NCBI GenBank assembly: GCA_902795345.1 | Contig: CADBKO010000009.1 | Coordinates: forward strand, 57,951 to 121,950 | Direction: 5' to 3' | Length of the DNA stretch: 64,000 nucleotides | Origin: Oscillospiraceae bacterium | GTDB lineage: Bacteria; Bacillota; Clostridia; Oscillospirales; Oscillospiraceae | In this document: positions 16,071-25,449 of the stretch, piece after piece | Numbering within the stretch: the first letter of the stretch is position 1 | How the letters are laid out: the number at the start of each line of letters is the position of its first letter | Position numbers and translations under genes: made by a program | Notes under the pieces: model-generated | What the model saw: only the letters and a program-made list of their open reading frames with translations | Told to the model about the DNA's origin: nothing | The model's database searches: none

Positions 16071-17465
16071 ATGAAAACTGAAGTCCTCATCATCGGCGCC
16101 GGGCCCGCCGGCATCTTCACCGCCATCGAGATGCGCCGCCTGGGCAGCCGCCGGAAGATCACCATCGTGGAGAAGGGCAAAGCGGTGGAAAACCGCCATT
16201 GTCCCAAGGAACAGACCCAGAAATGCGTCAACTGCAAGCCGAATTGCAACATCACCACCGGCTTTTCCGGGGCCGGGGCTTTTTCCGACGGGAAGCTGAG
16301 CCTCAGCTATGAGGTGGGAGGCGAGCTGCCCAGCCTCATCGGGGAAGGGAAGGCCCAGGACCTGATCGACTATACCGACACCATCTATCTGGATTTCGGG
16401 GCGGATACCCATGTGGAAGGGGCCGACGAGACGGAGGAAGTGAAGGACATCCGCCGCCGGGCCATCTCCGCCGGGCTGAAGCTGGTGCTCTGCCCCATCC
16501 GCCACCTGGGCACGGAAAAGGCTCAGAAGCTCTATCTGGACATCGAAAACTGGCTCCGGGAGCAGGATGTGGAGCTGCTGCTGGAGACGGAATGCCGCAA
16601 TCTCATCATTGAGGACGACGTGTGCCTGGGGGCTGAGATCCTGCAAAACGGACGGGAGGAGACCGTATATGCCGACGAGGTGGTGGTGGCCACGGGCCGC
16701 CGGGGGGCCGAGTGGCTGGAGGAGCTCTGCGAGAAGCACGGCATCGCCCACAGTCCCGGCACCGTGGATATTGGCGTCCGGGTGGAGTGCCGCAACGAGA
16801 TCATGGAGACCATCAACCGGGTCCTCTATGAGGGGAAGCTCATCGGCTACCCCAAGCCCTATAAGAACAAGGTCCGCACCTTCTGCCAGAATCCCGGCGG
16901 CTTCGTCAGCCAGGAGAATTACGACGGGGGCCTGGCGGTGGTCAACGGCCACAGCTACAAGACCCGGAAATCCGAGAATACCAATGTGGCCATCCTCTGC
17001 TCCCATAATTTCAGCGTCCCCTTCAACCAGCCCATCGAATATGCCCGGAAGGTGGGGGAGCTGACCAACATGCTGGCCGACGGGCGGCTGCTGGTGCAGC
17101 GCTACGGGGACATCCTGGACGGGAAGCGCACCTGGGAAAAGGAGCTGGTCCGCAGTAATGTCCGGCCCACCATCCCGGATGCGGTGGCGGGGGACATCAC
17201 CGCCGCCATGCCCTACCGGGCCATGGCAAACATCATCGGCTTCATCCAGGCCATGGACCAGGTGGTCCCCGGCTTCGCCGCCAACGAGACCCTGCTCTAT
17301 GCCCCGGAGCTGAAATTCTATTCCAACCGGGTGAAGATGGATGAAGAGCTGAATACCAATGTGAAGCGCCTCCACTGCCTGGGGGATTCCAGCGGCTGGA
17401 CCAGAGGGCTCATGATGGCTTCCAGCATGGGCGTGCTGATGGGGAGGATGCTGGCGGGATGCTGA
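16071..17465 (+). CDS. FAD-dependent dehydrogenase (COG2509 type)
   Basis: 464 residues. The N-terminal VLIIGAGPAGIFTAIE is the FAD dinucleotide motif. It is followed by a cysteine-rich stretch (CPKEQTQKCVNCKPNC) and GFSGAGAFSDGKLSL, both typical of COG2509 FAD-dependent dehydrogenases. The C-terminus ends with a second flavin contact (CLGDSSGWTRGLMMASSMG). The substrate is unknown. The ATG follows AAGGAG; the longer upstream frame is inside a repeat and was rejected. It overlaps the thioesterase gene by 7 bases. Confidence 0.85.
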   Translation: MKTEVLIIGAGPAGIFTAIEMRRLGSRRKITIVEKGKAVENRHCPKEQTQKCVNCKPNCNITTGFSGAGAFSDGKLSLSYEVGGELPSLIGEGKAQDLIDYTDTIYLDFGADTHVEGADETEEVKDIRRRAISAGLKLVLCPIRHLGTEKAQKLYLDIENWLREQDVELLLETECRNLIIEDDVCLGAEILQNGREETVYADEVVVATGRRGAEWLEELCEKHGIAHSPGTVDIGVRVECRNEIMETINRVLYEGKLIGYPKPYKNKVRTFCQNPGGFVSQENYDGGLAVVNGHSYKTRKSENTNVAILCSHNFSVPFNQPIEYARKVGELTNMLADGRLLVQRYGDILDGKRTWEKELVRSNVRPTIPDAVAGDITAAMPYRAMANIIGFIQAMDQVVPGFAANETLLYAPELKFYSNRVKMDEELNTNVKRLHCLGDSSGWTRGLMMASSMGVLMGRMLAGC

Positions 17466-17875
17466 TCACGAAGTACACGGTGGAGACTCGCTATCCCGAC
17501 TGCGACGCCATGGGGGTGGTCCATCATGCCGTATGGCCCATCTGGTACGAAGCGGCCCGGATCGACTGGCTGGAAAGGGCGGGCTTCCCCTTCGCCCTCA
17601 GCCGGGAAAAGCATGTGAACCCCGCCATGGTGGACCTGCACATGCAGTATAAGGGCGCGCTGGGCTTCCCGGAGACCGTGACGGTCACCGTCACGCCGGA
17701 GCTCCTGGCTCCCAAGAAGCTGGCCCTTACCTATGAACTCCGCAAGGCCGACGGGACCCTGGCCGGGACGGGGCGTTCCTTCCATATCTGGACCGGGCCG
17801 GACAACCGCTCCTATGACCTGGAGGCAGGCCTGCCGGAGGTCTATGCACGGCTGAAAGAAGCCGTGGAGGGATAG
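17459..17875 (+). CDS. YbgC/4-hydroxybenzoyl-CoA-type acyl-CoA thioesterase
   Basis: 138-residue single hot-dog domain. YPDCDAMGVVHHAVWPIWYE is the family active-site region, with the Asp before the helix as the catalytic acid. It hydrolyses acyl-CoA; chain specificity cannot be told. It is translationally coupled to the FAD-dependent gene (overlap), which may indicate a shared pathway. A strong terminator follows. Confidence 0.88.
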   Translation: MLITKYTVETRYPDCDAMGVVHHAVWPIWYEAARIDWLERAGFPFALSREKHVNPAMVDLHMQYKGALGFPETVTVTVTPELLAPKKLALTYELRKADGTLAGTGRSFHIWTGPDNRSYDLEAGLPEVYARLKEAVEG

Positions 17876-17885
17876 AGAATACAGC

Positions 17886-17924
17886 TAAAGGCGGCTGCCG
17901 CAATCAGCGGCAGCCGCCTTTTAT
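17886..17924. terminator. Bidirectional terminator
   Basis: GGCGGCTGCCGC and GCGGCAGCCGCC pair around AATCA. T tracts flank both sides, serving the thioesterase gene and the convergent ABC exporter genes. Confidence 0.85.
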
Positions 17925-17938
17925 CGATGATGCGCTAC

Positions 17939-20176
17939 TCAGGAGACCTGCTCGAACTGGCTGTTATACAGCTGTGCGTAGAAGCCGTTCATTGCCATGA
18001 GCTGGTCGTGGTTGCCCTGCTCCACGATGTCGCCGTCCTTCATGCAGAGGATCAGGTCCGCGTTGCGGATGGTGCTCAGCCGGTGGGCGATGATGAAGCT
18101 GGTGCGGCCCTTCATGAGGTTGTCCATGGCCCGCTGGATCAGGATCTCGGTGCGGGTGTCCACGGAGGAGGTGGCCTCGTCCAGGACCAGGATGCGGTTG
18201 TCGGCCAGGATGGCCCGGGCGATGGTCAGCAGCTGCTTCTGCCCGGCGGAGATGTTGCTGGTCTCTTCGTTGAGGACCATGTCGTAGCCCTCCGCCTGGG
18301 TGCGGATGAAGAAGTCCACCTGGGCGGCCTTGGCCGCTTCCACCACCTGTTCGTCCGTGGCGTCCAGCTTGCCGTAGCGGATGTTCTCCATGACGGTGCC
18401 GTTGAAGAGCCAGGTGTCCTGGAGCACCATGCCGATCTCCGTGCGGAGGTCCTGCCTGGTGAACTCCCGGGTGTCGTGGCCGTCCAGATAGATGGCCCCG
18501 CCCTGGAGGTCGTGGAAGCGCATGAGCAGCTTCACCATGGTGGTCTTGCCCGCGCCGGTGGGACCGACGATGGCGATCTTCTGGCCGGCCTTCACGTCGG
18601 CGGAGAAGTCGTGGATGACGGGTTCGTCTTCCTCATAGCCGAAACGGACATGCTCGAACTTGACGTCGCCCTTGATGTCCATATCGGCCACCTTCAGGTG
18701 GGCCTGGGGATCCTGCTCCTCCGCCTCGTCCAGGAACTGGAACACACGTTCCGCGGCGGCGGCGGTGGACTGGAGCTGGCTGGAGATGTTGGCCACCTGG
18801 GTGATGGGCTGGTTGAAGCTCTTGACATAGGTGATGAAGGCCTGGATGGAGCCGATGTCCAGGGTGCCCCGGGCGCACATGCTGGCCCCCAGCACGCAGA
18901 CGGCCACATAGCCCAGGTTGCCGATGAAGTTCATGATGGGCATCATCATGCCGGTCAGGAACTCCGCCTTCCAGGTGGCGTAGTAGAGCCGGTCGTTTTC
19001 AAAGTCGAATTCGTTGACGGCCCGTTCCTCGGCACAGAAGGCCTTCAGCAGAGTCTGGCCCGCGTACATCTCCTCCACATAGCCGTTGACGGTGCCCAGC
19101 AGCTTCTGCCGGTTGCGGAAGTGCTTCTGGGAGATACCCACCATCACGGCGGTGAAGATGCCGCTGGCGGGGAGCATGCACAGGGCGACGAGGGTGAGCT
19201 TCCAGCTGATGGAGAGCATCATCCACAGTACGCCGATCAGGGTCACCAGTGCGGAAATGACCTGGGTGATGCAGGCGTTGAGGGAGTGGGAAACGGTGTC
19301 CACGTCGTTGGTGATGCGGCTCATCACTTCGCCGTTGGAATACTTGTGGAAGAAGTTGATGGGCAGCTTGTTGATCTTGACGATGATGGCGTTGCGCAGG
19401 TTGTAGGAGACCTTGTTGGAGACATAGGCCAGGGTGAAGCCCTGGGCATAGGAGAAGAGCATGCTCAGCACATAGAGCCCCAGCAGGATCAGGATGACCT
19501 GGCCTACATAATGGAAGTCCACGCCGTTGGTGCCGCCGGCGGTCACCGCCGCCACGCCGCGCACGATCTCGTTGGTGATCCGGGCGAGGATCTTGGGGTT
19601 GATGGTGCTCAGCAGCGTGGAGCAGACGGAGCAGATGGAGACCAGCAGGATCAGCCACTTGTATACCATCATGTACTTCATGAGCTGCTTCATGCTGCCC
19701 TTGAAGTCCTTGGCCTTCTCGCCGCCCCGCATGCCCGGAGGACCTCCGCCGCCGGGACGCCCGCCCCGGCGCTGGTTCTTCATCTTGCTGGTGTCCGGGC
19801 GGACCAGGGGCCGGTAGCCGGGAGGATAGGCGTTCAGGTCGGCTTTATCCAGCTCGCTGGGATCGGGGAATTTGGGCATCAGGAGCTTCATGATGCCCTT
19901 GGGCTTGGGCATGCCTTCGGGGAATTCGCCCTTCTCTATCATTTCCTTCATCTTCTCGGGGTCGAAATCCTCGGGCGGCTGGAATCCGCCGGGGCCCTTC
20001 TTCCCGCCGGGTTTGCCCGGCATCTTGGAGGGATCGAAACCCTTGGGCATCTTGGAAGGATCGAAGTCTTTCGGCATCTTGGAGGGGTCAAAATCCTTGG
20101 GCATTTTGGAGGGGTCAAAGCCCTTCATCGGCTGCTGGGAATCGGCCGGGAAGGCGTTTTTCTTTTCTTCGCTCAT
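17939..20176 (-). CDS. ABC exporter half-transporter with N-terminal FDPSKMPK tandem repeats
   Basis: 745 residues: a roughly 145-residue hydrophilic N-terminal extension, a six-helix type I exporter membrane domain, then an ATPase domain with Walker A GPTGAGKTT, signature SAGQ (degenerate LSGGQ) and Walker B ILVLDEATSS with the catalytic Glu. The extension contains four 9-residue repeats, F-D-P-S-K-M-P-(K/G)-(D/G/K), at residues 19-54, then Pro/Gly/Lys-rich sequence. It overlaps its partner by ATGA. Together they form a BmrCD/TM287-288-type heterodimer, probably exporting a drug, lipid or peptide. Confidence 0.9.
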   Translation of the reverse strand: MSEEKKNAFPADSQQPMKGFDPSKMPKDFDPSKMPKDFDPSKMPKGFDPSKMPGKPGGKKGPGGFQPPEDFDPEKMKEMIEKGEFPEGMPKPKGIMKLLMPKFPDPSELDKADLNAYPPGYRPLVRPDTSKMKNQRRGGRPGGGGPPGMRGGEKAKDFKGSMKQLMKYMMVYKWLILLVSICSVCSTLLSTINPKILARITNEIVRGVAAVTAGGTNGVDFHYVGQVILILLGLYVLSMLFSYAQGFTLAYVSNKVSYNLRNAIIVKINKLPINFFHKYSNGEVMSRITNDVDTVSHSLNACITQVISALVTLIGVLWMMLSISWKLTLVALCMLPASGIFTAVMVGISQKHFRNRQKLLGTVNGYVEEMYAGQTLLKAFCAEERAVNEFDFENDRLYYATWKAEFLTGMMMPIMNFIGNLGYVAVCVLGASMCARGTLDIGSIQAFITYVKSFNQPITQVANISSQLQSTAAAAERVFQFLDEAEEQDPQAHLKVADMDIKGDVKFEHVRFGYEEDEPVIHDFSADVKAGQKIAIVGPTGAGKTTMVKLLMRFHDLQGGAIYLDGHDTREFTRQDLRTEIGMVLQDTWLFNGTVMENIRYGKLDATDEQVVEAAKAAQVDFFIRTQAEGYDMVLNEETSNISAGQKQLLTIARAILADNRILVLDEATSSVDTRTEILIQRAMDNLMKGRTSFIIAHRLSTIRNADLILCMKDGDIVEQGNHDQLMAMNGFYAQLYNSQFEQVS

Positions 20177-22350
20177 GCCAATTCCTCCTTTGAAAGCTGG
20201 CTCTCGGCGATCTCGCGGTAGGCCTCGCAGCTCTCCAGGAGCTCGCGGTGGGTGCCGTGGCCCACGATCTTGCCTTCCTCCAGCACGAATATCTGGTCTG
20301 CGTTCATGATGGTGCTGACCCGCTGGGCGACCATCAGCACCGTGGCGTTCTCCGTGGTGGCGTAGAGAGCCTTGCGGAGGGCCGCGTCGGTGCGGAAGTC
20401 CAGAGCGGAGAAGCTGTCGTCAAAGATGAAGATGGGCGGATTCTTGATGAGGGCCCGGGCGATGCTGAGACGCTGCTTCTGGCCGCCGGACACGTTCTCG
20501 CCGCCCTGGGCGATGGCGATGCTGAGGCCGTTGTTTTCCTCGTTGATGAAATCGCCCGCCTGGGCCGTCTGAATGGCGCGGTACATCTCTTCGTCCGTGG
20601 CGTCCTCTTTACCCAGGGACATGTTGGTGGCTACGTCGCCGGAGAAAAGCACGCCCTTCTGGGGCACATAGCCGATGTTATTGCGCAGCTCGTGGAAATC
20701 CAGATCCCGGATGTCCACGCCGTCCAGCCGGATGCAGCCCTCGGTCACGTCGTAGAAGCGGGGCACCAGGTTGATAAGGGTGCTCTTGCCGGAGCCGGTG
20801 GAGCCGATGAAGGCCACCGTCTGGCCCGGCTGGATGTCCAGATTGATGTCCTCCAGCACATTGGATTCCGCGTCCCCGTATTTAAAGGAGACGTGGTCGA
20901 ATTCGATGTGGCCCTTGGCCCGCCCGGGGAGCTTCTTGAGGTTGTCCCGGTTGCGGATGGTGGGCTCACGCTGCAAGACTTCCTCCACACGGCCGGCCGC
21001 CACCAGGGCGCGGGGCAGCATGATGAACATCTGAGCGATCATCAGGAAGGCCATGATGATCTGCATGACGTACTGCATGTAGGCCATCATGTCGCCGACG
21101 GGCATGTAGAACTTTGCCACCAGATGGCCGCCCACCCAAATGATGAGCAGGGTCACGGCGGAGAGCATGAAGTTCTCGATGGGGTTCAGGGTTGCCATGG
21201 TGCGCTGCACGAACAGGCCCGTTTCCGTGATGTCCTTGTTGGCGATGTCGAAGCGCTCCTCCTCCAGCTTTTCGTTGCCGAAGGCCCGGATGACCAGCAT
21301 ACCGGTGAGGCTCTCCCGGGCCACCAGGTTCAGGCGGTCCGTCAGTTTCTGCATGATCTTGAACTTGGGCACCACCAGCTTGAAGGTGACCACCTGGAGC
21401 GCCAGGAGCAGCACCACGGCGATGGCCACGATCCAGCTCATGTTGGCGCATTTCCGCAGGGCCATGACGATGCCGCCCACGGCGTAGAGGGGCGCCATGA
21501 ACACCATGCGGATGCCCATCATGGCCACCATCTGCACCTGCTGTACGTCGTTGGTGCTGCGGGTGATGAGGGTGGCGGTGCTGAAAGCGTCCACGTCCTC
21601 GCTGGAGAAGCTGGTGACCTTGGTGTAAATGTCGTGCCGCAGCTTCTTGCCGATGCCCGCGCTGACCCGGGCGCCGCAGAAGCCGTTGCCCACGGTGCAG
21701 AGGCCGCTCATCAGGCTGAACAGCAGCATGATGCCGCCGATCTTCAGGATGTAGCCCTGCTGCGATTTCGGCACGTTGCCGCCCATGGCGGTATGGATGC
21801 CCTTGGTGAGAGTGATGGCCACGCTGCTCATGAAGCTGGGGACTGCCTCCTCCGCCATGGCGCGTGCGCCTGCGATGGCGTCCTCGCTCACCGTGGCTGC
21901 CTGGGCCAGCACTTCATCCGAGGTCATTTTGCTGAAGTCGGCGCCGCCCAGGCTCATGTTGAGGATGAAGTACGCCTTGCTGACGGCGGTGTTGAGGGCC
22001 GCCAGCGATTCCTTGTCCGTCTTGTTTCTGACGTAAGCGCCCTGTGTGGCAAGGACGGGGTAGGTTTTCAGCGTTTTGCCTGCCGCCTTGCCTGCATCCA
22101 CCCAGGTGTACGCATTTTTCACCGACGCCTCCTCCGCTCCGTCCACGAAGCGGAGAGTCATGTCCATCATGTCCGCGTCCATCACTTCGGGAGCGGCGTT
22201 GGAGATGCCGCTCTGCACGATGCCCACGTTCACGATGCTGCTCATGTAGTTCGGCAGATTGAGTTCCAGGATCGTCTGCGCGAACAGCAGGAGCAGGGCG
22301 AGTGCCACCAGGGGGATGAAAGGCTTTACGTATCTCAGGATCAGTTTCAA
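20173..22350 (-). CDS. ABC exporter half-transporter with large extracellular insert
   Basis: 725 residues, partner of the downstream exporter half. Between the first two membrane segments lies a roughly 150-residue extracytoplasmic insert (residues about 35-200). The ATPase domain has Walker A GSTGSGKST, a canonical VSGGQKQ signature, and Walker B IFIFDDSFSALD, where Asp replaces the catalytic Glu. One composite site of the heterodimer is therefore expected to be inactive, as in other asymmetric exporters. The start is TTG; a later start would remove the first helix. The 169-bp palindromic repeat lies between it and iorB. Confidence 0.9.
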   Translation of the reverse strand: MKLILRYVKPFIPLVALALLLLFAQTILELNLPNYMSSIVNVGIVQSGISNAAPEVMDADMMDMTLRFVDGAEEASVKNAYTWVDAGKAAGKTLKTYPVLATQGAYVRNKTDKESLAALNTAVSKAYFILNMSLGGADFSKMTSDEVLAQAATVSEDAIAGARAMAEEAVPSFMSSVAITLTKGIHTAMGGNVPKSQQGYILKIGGIMLLFSLMSGLCTVGNGFCGARVSAGIGKKLRHDIYTKVTSFSSEDVDAFSTATLITRSTNDVQQVQMVAMMGIRMVFMAPLYAVGGIVMALRKCANMSWIVAIAVVLLLALQVVTFKLVVPKFKIMQKLTDRLNLVARESLTGMLVIRAFGNEKLEEERFDIANKDITETGLFVQRTMATLNPIENFMLSAVTLLIIWVGGHLVAKFYMPVGDMMAYMQYVMQIIMAFLMIAQMFIMLPRALVAAGRVEEVLQREPTIRNRDNLKKLPGRAKGHIEFDHVSFKYGDAESNVLEDINLDIQPGQTVAFIGSTGSGKSTLINLVPRFYDVTEGCIRLDGVDIRDLDFHELRNNIGYVPQKGVLFSGDVATNMSLGKEDATDEEMYRAIQTAQAGDFINEENNGLSIAIAQGGENVSGGQKQRLSIARALIKNPPIFIFDDSFSALDFRTDAALRKALYATTENATVLMVAQRVSTIMNADQIFVLEEGKIVGHGTHRELLESCEAYREIAESQLSKEELA

Positions 22351-22397
22351 GCCTCTTTTCTCCCTTTCTTTTTTATTTTATTTTATTTTTTACTTGT

Positions 22398-22567
22398 TTA
22401 AGGCAACACCGCACAATTCTGGTGCGCAGATTGCGCAGTCAGAATTTTCGTCAGATTAGCCAAAAACCACAGGCAATACTTTCTGTATTACCGAGGATTT
22501 TTGGGCGATATGACGGAATATTATGCAAGCAAGATGCGTGCAGTGAATTGCGCGGTGTTGCCTTTAA
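22398..22567. repeat. ~170-bp imperfect palindromic repeat, copy 1
   Basis: Begins TTAAGGCAACACCGC and ends GCGGTGTTGCCTTTAA. The arms can be paired along most of the length (CCAAAAA with TTTTTGG, CGTCA with TGACG) to an apex GGCAATAC / GTATTACC. It has no coding capacity. Its right end abuts the iorB stop codon. A related copy in reverse orientation lies at 32980-33148. Confidence 0.85.
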
Positions 22568-23134
22568 TCAGGCCTCCAGGCCCTTGCGGAAGGCGGCCAG
22601 GTTCATGGCCACCGTTTTGGGAGGCACCATCTGGGAGATGAGGCCTTCCCAATCGAACTGCGGCAGGTCCAGCGCCTTTACAAGGGCCCCCAGCAGGCAG
22701 ATGTTCTGGCTCTTGGCGCTGCCCAGGCTCTCGGCGATCTCCCCGGCGGGGATCACCTTGGCCCCCACCAGCTTTTCCAGCTCCTTGTCGGCCTCATGGG
22801 GGTATTCCGCCGCCCCGGTGAGGACGCTGAGGGGCATGATCTCCTTGCGGTCCATGAGGATGGCGCCGCCCTTTTTCAGATAGGGCAGGGCCCGGAGGGC
22901 CTCCGTCTTCTCAAAAGCGACGATCAGGTCCGCTTCCCCTTCGCCGATGTTGGGGGCATAGACCTTGTCGCCGAATTTCAGCTGGGTGTTCACGGTGCCG
23001 CCCCGCTGGCTCATGCCGTGGATCTCGCTCATTTTCACGTCGTAGCCCATCCGGGCCAGGCCGGCGGAAAGGATCTTGGTGGTCAGGATGGTGCCCTGGC
23101 CGCCCACGCCGGTGAGCAGGATGCTGGTGATCAT
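22568..23134 (-). CDS. iorB: Indolepyruvate ferredoxin oxidoreductase, beta subunit
   Basis: 188 residues of the pyruvate-ferredoxin-oxidoreductase gamma-type family: LTGVGGQGTILTTKILSAG, then MSEIHGMSQRGGTV and the NTQLKFG block. With IorA it oxidatively decarboxylates aryl pyruvates from aromatic amino acids to aryl-acetyl-CoA, reducing ferredoxin. The ATG overlaps the iorA stop as ATGA. Its stop codon touches the palindromic repeat. Confidence 0.93.
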   Translation of the reverse strand: MITSILLTGVGGQGTILTTKILSAGLARMGYDVKMSEIHGMSQRGGTVNTQLKFGDKVYAPNIGEGEADLIVAFEKTEALRALPYLKKGGAILMDRKEIMPLSVLTGAAEYPHEADKELEKLVGAKVIPAGEIAESLGSAKSQNICLLGALVKALDLPQFDWEGLISQMVPPKTVAMNLAAFRKGLEA

Positions 23135-24912
23135 GCCTTTCCACCTACCTTTCGGATCGCGTCGAAGCGGCATTGCTGCATGCACAGGCCGCAGCCGGTG
23201 CAGCTGGCCGGATCGGAAATGACGGCTTTCTTTGTCTTTGCATCGAAGGTGAGGGAGGGACAGACCACCTTGGTGCAGGCTTTGCAGCCCTTGCAGGCGT
23301 CGGGGTCGATCTCGCAGCGGAGGTCGCCCCGGGCCTTGATGACTTCCTTGAGCAGGGCGCAGGGCCTCCGGCTCAGGATGACCCAGGTCTCCTTGTCCCC
23401 CAGGGCCTTCTGGATGGCGGCGTTCATGGCCGCCTGGTCGATGGGATCCACCTCCAGGACGCGCTCCTCCGGCAGGCCGGTGGCCAGCACCATGCTGCGG
23501 ATGCTGATGGCGGGCACCTGGTAGCCCATCAGGTTTATCTCGGTCCCGGCGTTCTGCTGGTGGCCGGTCATGGCGGTGATGGAGTTGTCCAGCACCACCA
23601 GGCATACGTTTGCTTTCGCGTGCACCGCGTCCACCAGGCTGTTGAAGCCGGAGTGGAAGAAGGTGCTGTCCCCCAGAATGCCGAATACCTTGCGGCTGTC
23701 CCCCTGCTTTTCCAGGGCCTTACTAAGGCCGATGGGGATGGAGAAGCCGGAGCCCATGCAGATGGCGGTGTCGAAGCCGTTGAAGGGGGCTCCGACGCCC
23801 AGGGAATAGCAGCCGATGTCGCCCACGGCCACCAGCCGCTGGTGATAGCTCTGCATGGCGAAGTAGAAGCCCCGGTGGGGGCAGCCCGCGCACAGCGCGG
23901 GGGGACGGGGCGGCGCGGTGAGGCTGCTGCTCACGGTCTCCGCTGACTCGCCCAGGCCGAAGGCGGCCCGGAGCCGGGCGGCGCTCAGCTCGCCCTGGCG
24001 GGTGGTGTAGATCTTGCCCTCGCAGGATATGCCCAGGGCCTTCACGGCCTCCTCCAGATAAGGCTCGCCCTCCTCGATGACGATGACCTTCTCCACCTGG
24101 CCGCAGAAATCCCGGATGAGTTTTTCCGGCAGGGGATGGGTGATGCCCAGCTTCAGATAGCTGGCGCTTTCCCCGAAGGCTTCCCGGGCATGCTGATAGC
24201 TGATGCCGGAGGAAATGATGCCGATCTTCCGATCATTCATTTCCATGCGGTTGAGGGGACTCGTCTCGGCATATTCCTTCAAGGCCGCCAGCCCTTCCTC
24301 CACCGCCACATGGCGTTTCCGGGCGTTGGCGGGCAGCATGGCGTATTTCGCCGGGTTAGCGGTATATTTGCCCATGTGCTCCTGCCGCTGCCCCTGTTCC
24401 ACCAGGCTCTTGGAGTGGCAGACGCGGGTGGTCATGCGCAGCAGCATCAGCAGGTCGAATTTTTCGCTCAGATCAAAGGCCGCCTTGGTGAAATCCAGAC
24501 ATTCCTGGCTGTCGGAGGGCTCCAGCATGCCAAGGCGGGCATGGGGCGCATAGAGCCGGTTGTCCTGCTCGTTCTGGCTGCTCCAGCAGCCGGGGTCGTC
24601 GGCGCTCACCAGGACCATGCCCCCGTTTACGCCGGTATAAGCGGCGGAGAAGATGGGGTCCGCCGCGGCGTTCATGCCCACGTGCTTGAAGGCCGCCAGG
24701 CTGCGGAGGCCGCCGAAGGAAGCGCCCAGGGCGATCTCCACCGCGATCTTTTCATTGTTGGCCCACTGGCAGTACACGTCCTCTTTATAGAGGGAGATGT
24801 TCTCCAGGATTTCCGTGCTGGGGGTCCCGGGATAGGCGGCGGCCACGCCGACGCCGGCCTCCCATGCGCCCCGGGCGACCGCTTCGTCGCCGCTCATGAT
24901 GACCTTGCTCAA
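23131..24912 (-). CDS. iorA: Indolepyruvate ferredoxin oxidoreductase, alpha subunit
   Basis: 593 residues with the IorA layout: N-terminal pyrimidine-binding domain (AAAYPGTPSTEILEN), TPP domain (GDIGCYSLGVGAPF and GILGDSTFFHSG), and a C-terminal double 4Fe-4S ferredoxin domain (CKGCKACTKVVCP and CTGCGLCMQQC). It catalyses ferredoxin-linked oxidation of aryl pyruvates and is oxygen sensitive. The start is TTG, giving the family-like opening SKVIMSGDEA, 36 bases after marR. No phenylacetate-CoA ligase gene follows, unlike many iorAB loci. Confidence 0.95.
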   Translation of the reverse strand: MSKVIMSGDEAVARGAWEAGVGVAAAYPGTPSTEILENISLYKEDVYCQWANNEKIAVEIALGASFGGLRSLAAFKHVGMNAAADPIFSAAYTGVNGGMVLVSADDPGCWSSQNEQDNRLYAPHARLGMLEPSDSQECLDFTKAAFDLSEKFDLLMLLRMTTRVCHSKSLVEQGQRQEHMGKYTANPAKYAMLPANARKRHVAVEEGLAALKEYAETSPLNRMEMNDRKIGIISSGISYQHAREAFGESASYLKLGITHPLPEKLIRDFCGQVEKVIVIEEGEPYLEEAVKALGISCEGKIYTTRQGELSAARLRAAFGLGESAETVSSSLTAPPRPPALCAGCPHRGFYFAMQSYHQRLVAVGDIGCYSLGVGAPFNGFDTAICMGSGFSIPIGLSKALEKQGDSRKVFGILGDSTFFHSGFNSLVDAVHAKANVCLVVLDNSITAMTGHQQNAGTEINLMGYQVPAISIRSMVLATGLPEERVLEVDPIDQAAMNAAIQKALGDKETWVILSRRPCALLKEVIKARGDLRCEIDPDACKGCKACTKVVCPSLTFDAKTKKAVISDPASCTGCGLCMQQCRFDAIRKVGGKA

Positions 24913-24948
24913 TTTCTGTATGTCTCCTTTGATTTCAGGGAATACCCG

Positions 24949-25425
24949 TTATTCCTCGTCATAATCCTCGCCGCGCTCGTCGTTGTCCGGTCCTGCGGCG
25001 CCGATCAGCTTCCCCAGCAGCTCCAGGAGCCGCTGCTTCTCCTCGTCGCAAAGAGGGGAGAGGAAGAGCGCCGCGAAATCCGGCCGGTCCTCGATCAGCT
25101 CCGACAACCGCTCCCGCCCTTCGTCGGTGAGGAAGATGTTGAAGATGCGCTTGTCCCGGACGGACTGCCGCCGTTCCACCAGACCCGCCGCCACCAGCTT
25201 TCCCAGGGTCTCGCTGACGGACTGGGGCCGCAGCTGCAAGAGGGTGGTCATGTCCCGCTGGCTGATGCCGTCGGACTCGCCCAGCATGAGGAGAATACGG
25301 TTCTGGGCGCTGGGACGACCGCCCTTTTCCCCGTCGCCTCCCGCGATGGGACCCCGGCGAAGCACAGCGTAGAGCCGGAAGATCTGCTCCATCAGCTGCT
25401 CGTTGAGGCTCAGCTGAAGATCCAT
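24949..25425 (-). CDS. MarR family transcriptional regulator
   Basis: 158 residues. The winged-helix region is SQRDMTTLLQLRPQSVSETLGKLVAAGLVER, read here as SQRDMTTLLQLRPQSVSETL plus wing RRQSVRDKRIFNIFLTDEG. Acidic C-terminal tail. It is the first gene of a marR-iorA-iorB operon and its promoter is surrounded by three copies of AGGTACTTGA, so autoregulation of the operon is likely. The ligand is unknown; an aryl acid or aryl pyruvate would be logical. Confidence 0.9.
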   Translation of the reverse strand: MDLQLSLNEQLMEQIFRLYAVLRRGPIAGGDGEKGGRPSAQNRILLMLGESDGISQRDMTTLLQLRPQSVSETLGKLVAAGLVERRQSVRDKRIFNIFLTDEGRERLSELIEDRPDFAALFLSPLCDEEKQRLLELLGKLIGAAGPDNDERGEDYDEE

Positions 25426-25449
25426 GGTCCGCCTCCTTCCAAGATTTGT

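Noticed and set aside
20015..20122. 27-base tandem repeats as a CRISPR-like array
   Set aside because: Contiguous coding repeats (FDPSKMPK units), no unique spacers and no cas genes.
17927..22401. Very long plus-strand open frames (764 and 717 codons) opposite the ABC exporter genes
   Set aside because: Same GC-codon mirror effect; His/Gly/Asp/Val-rich nonsense sequence without domains or ribosome binding sites.
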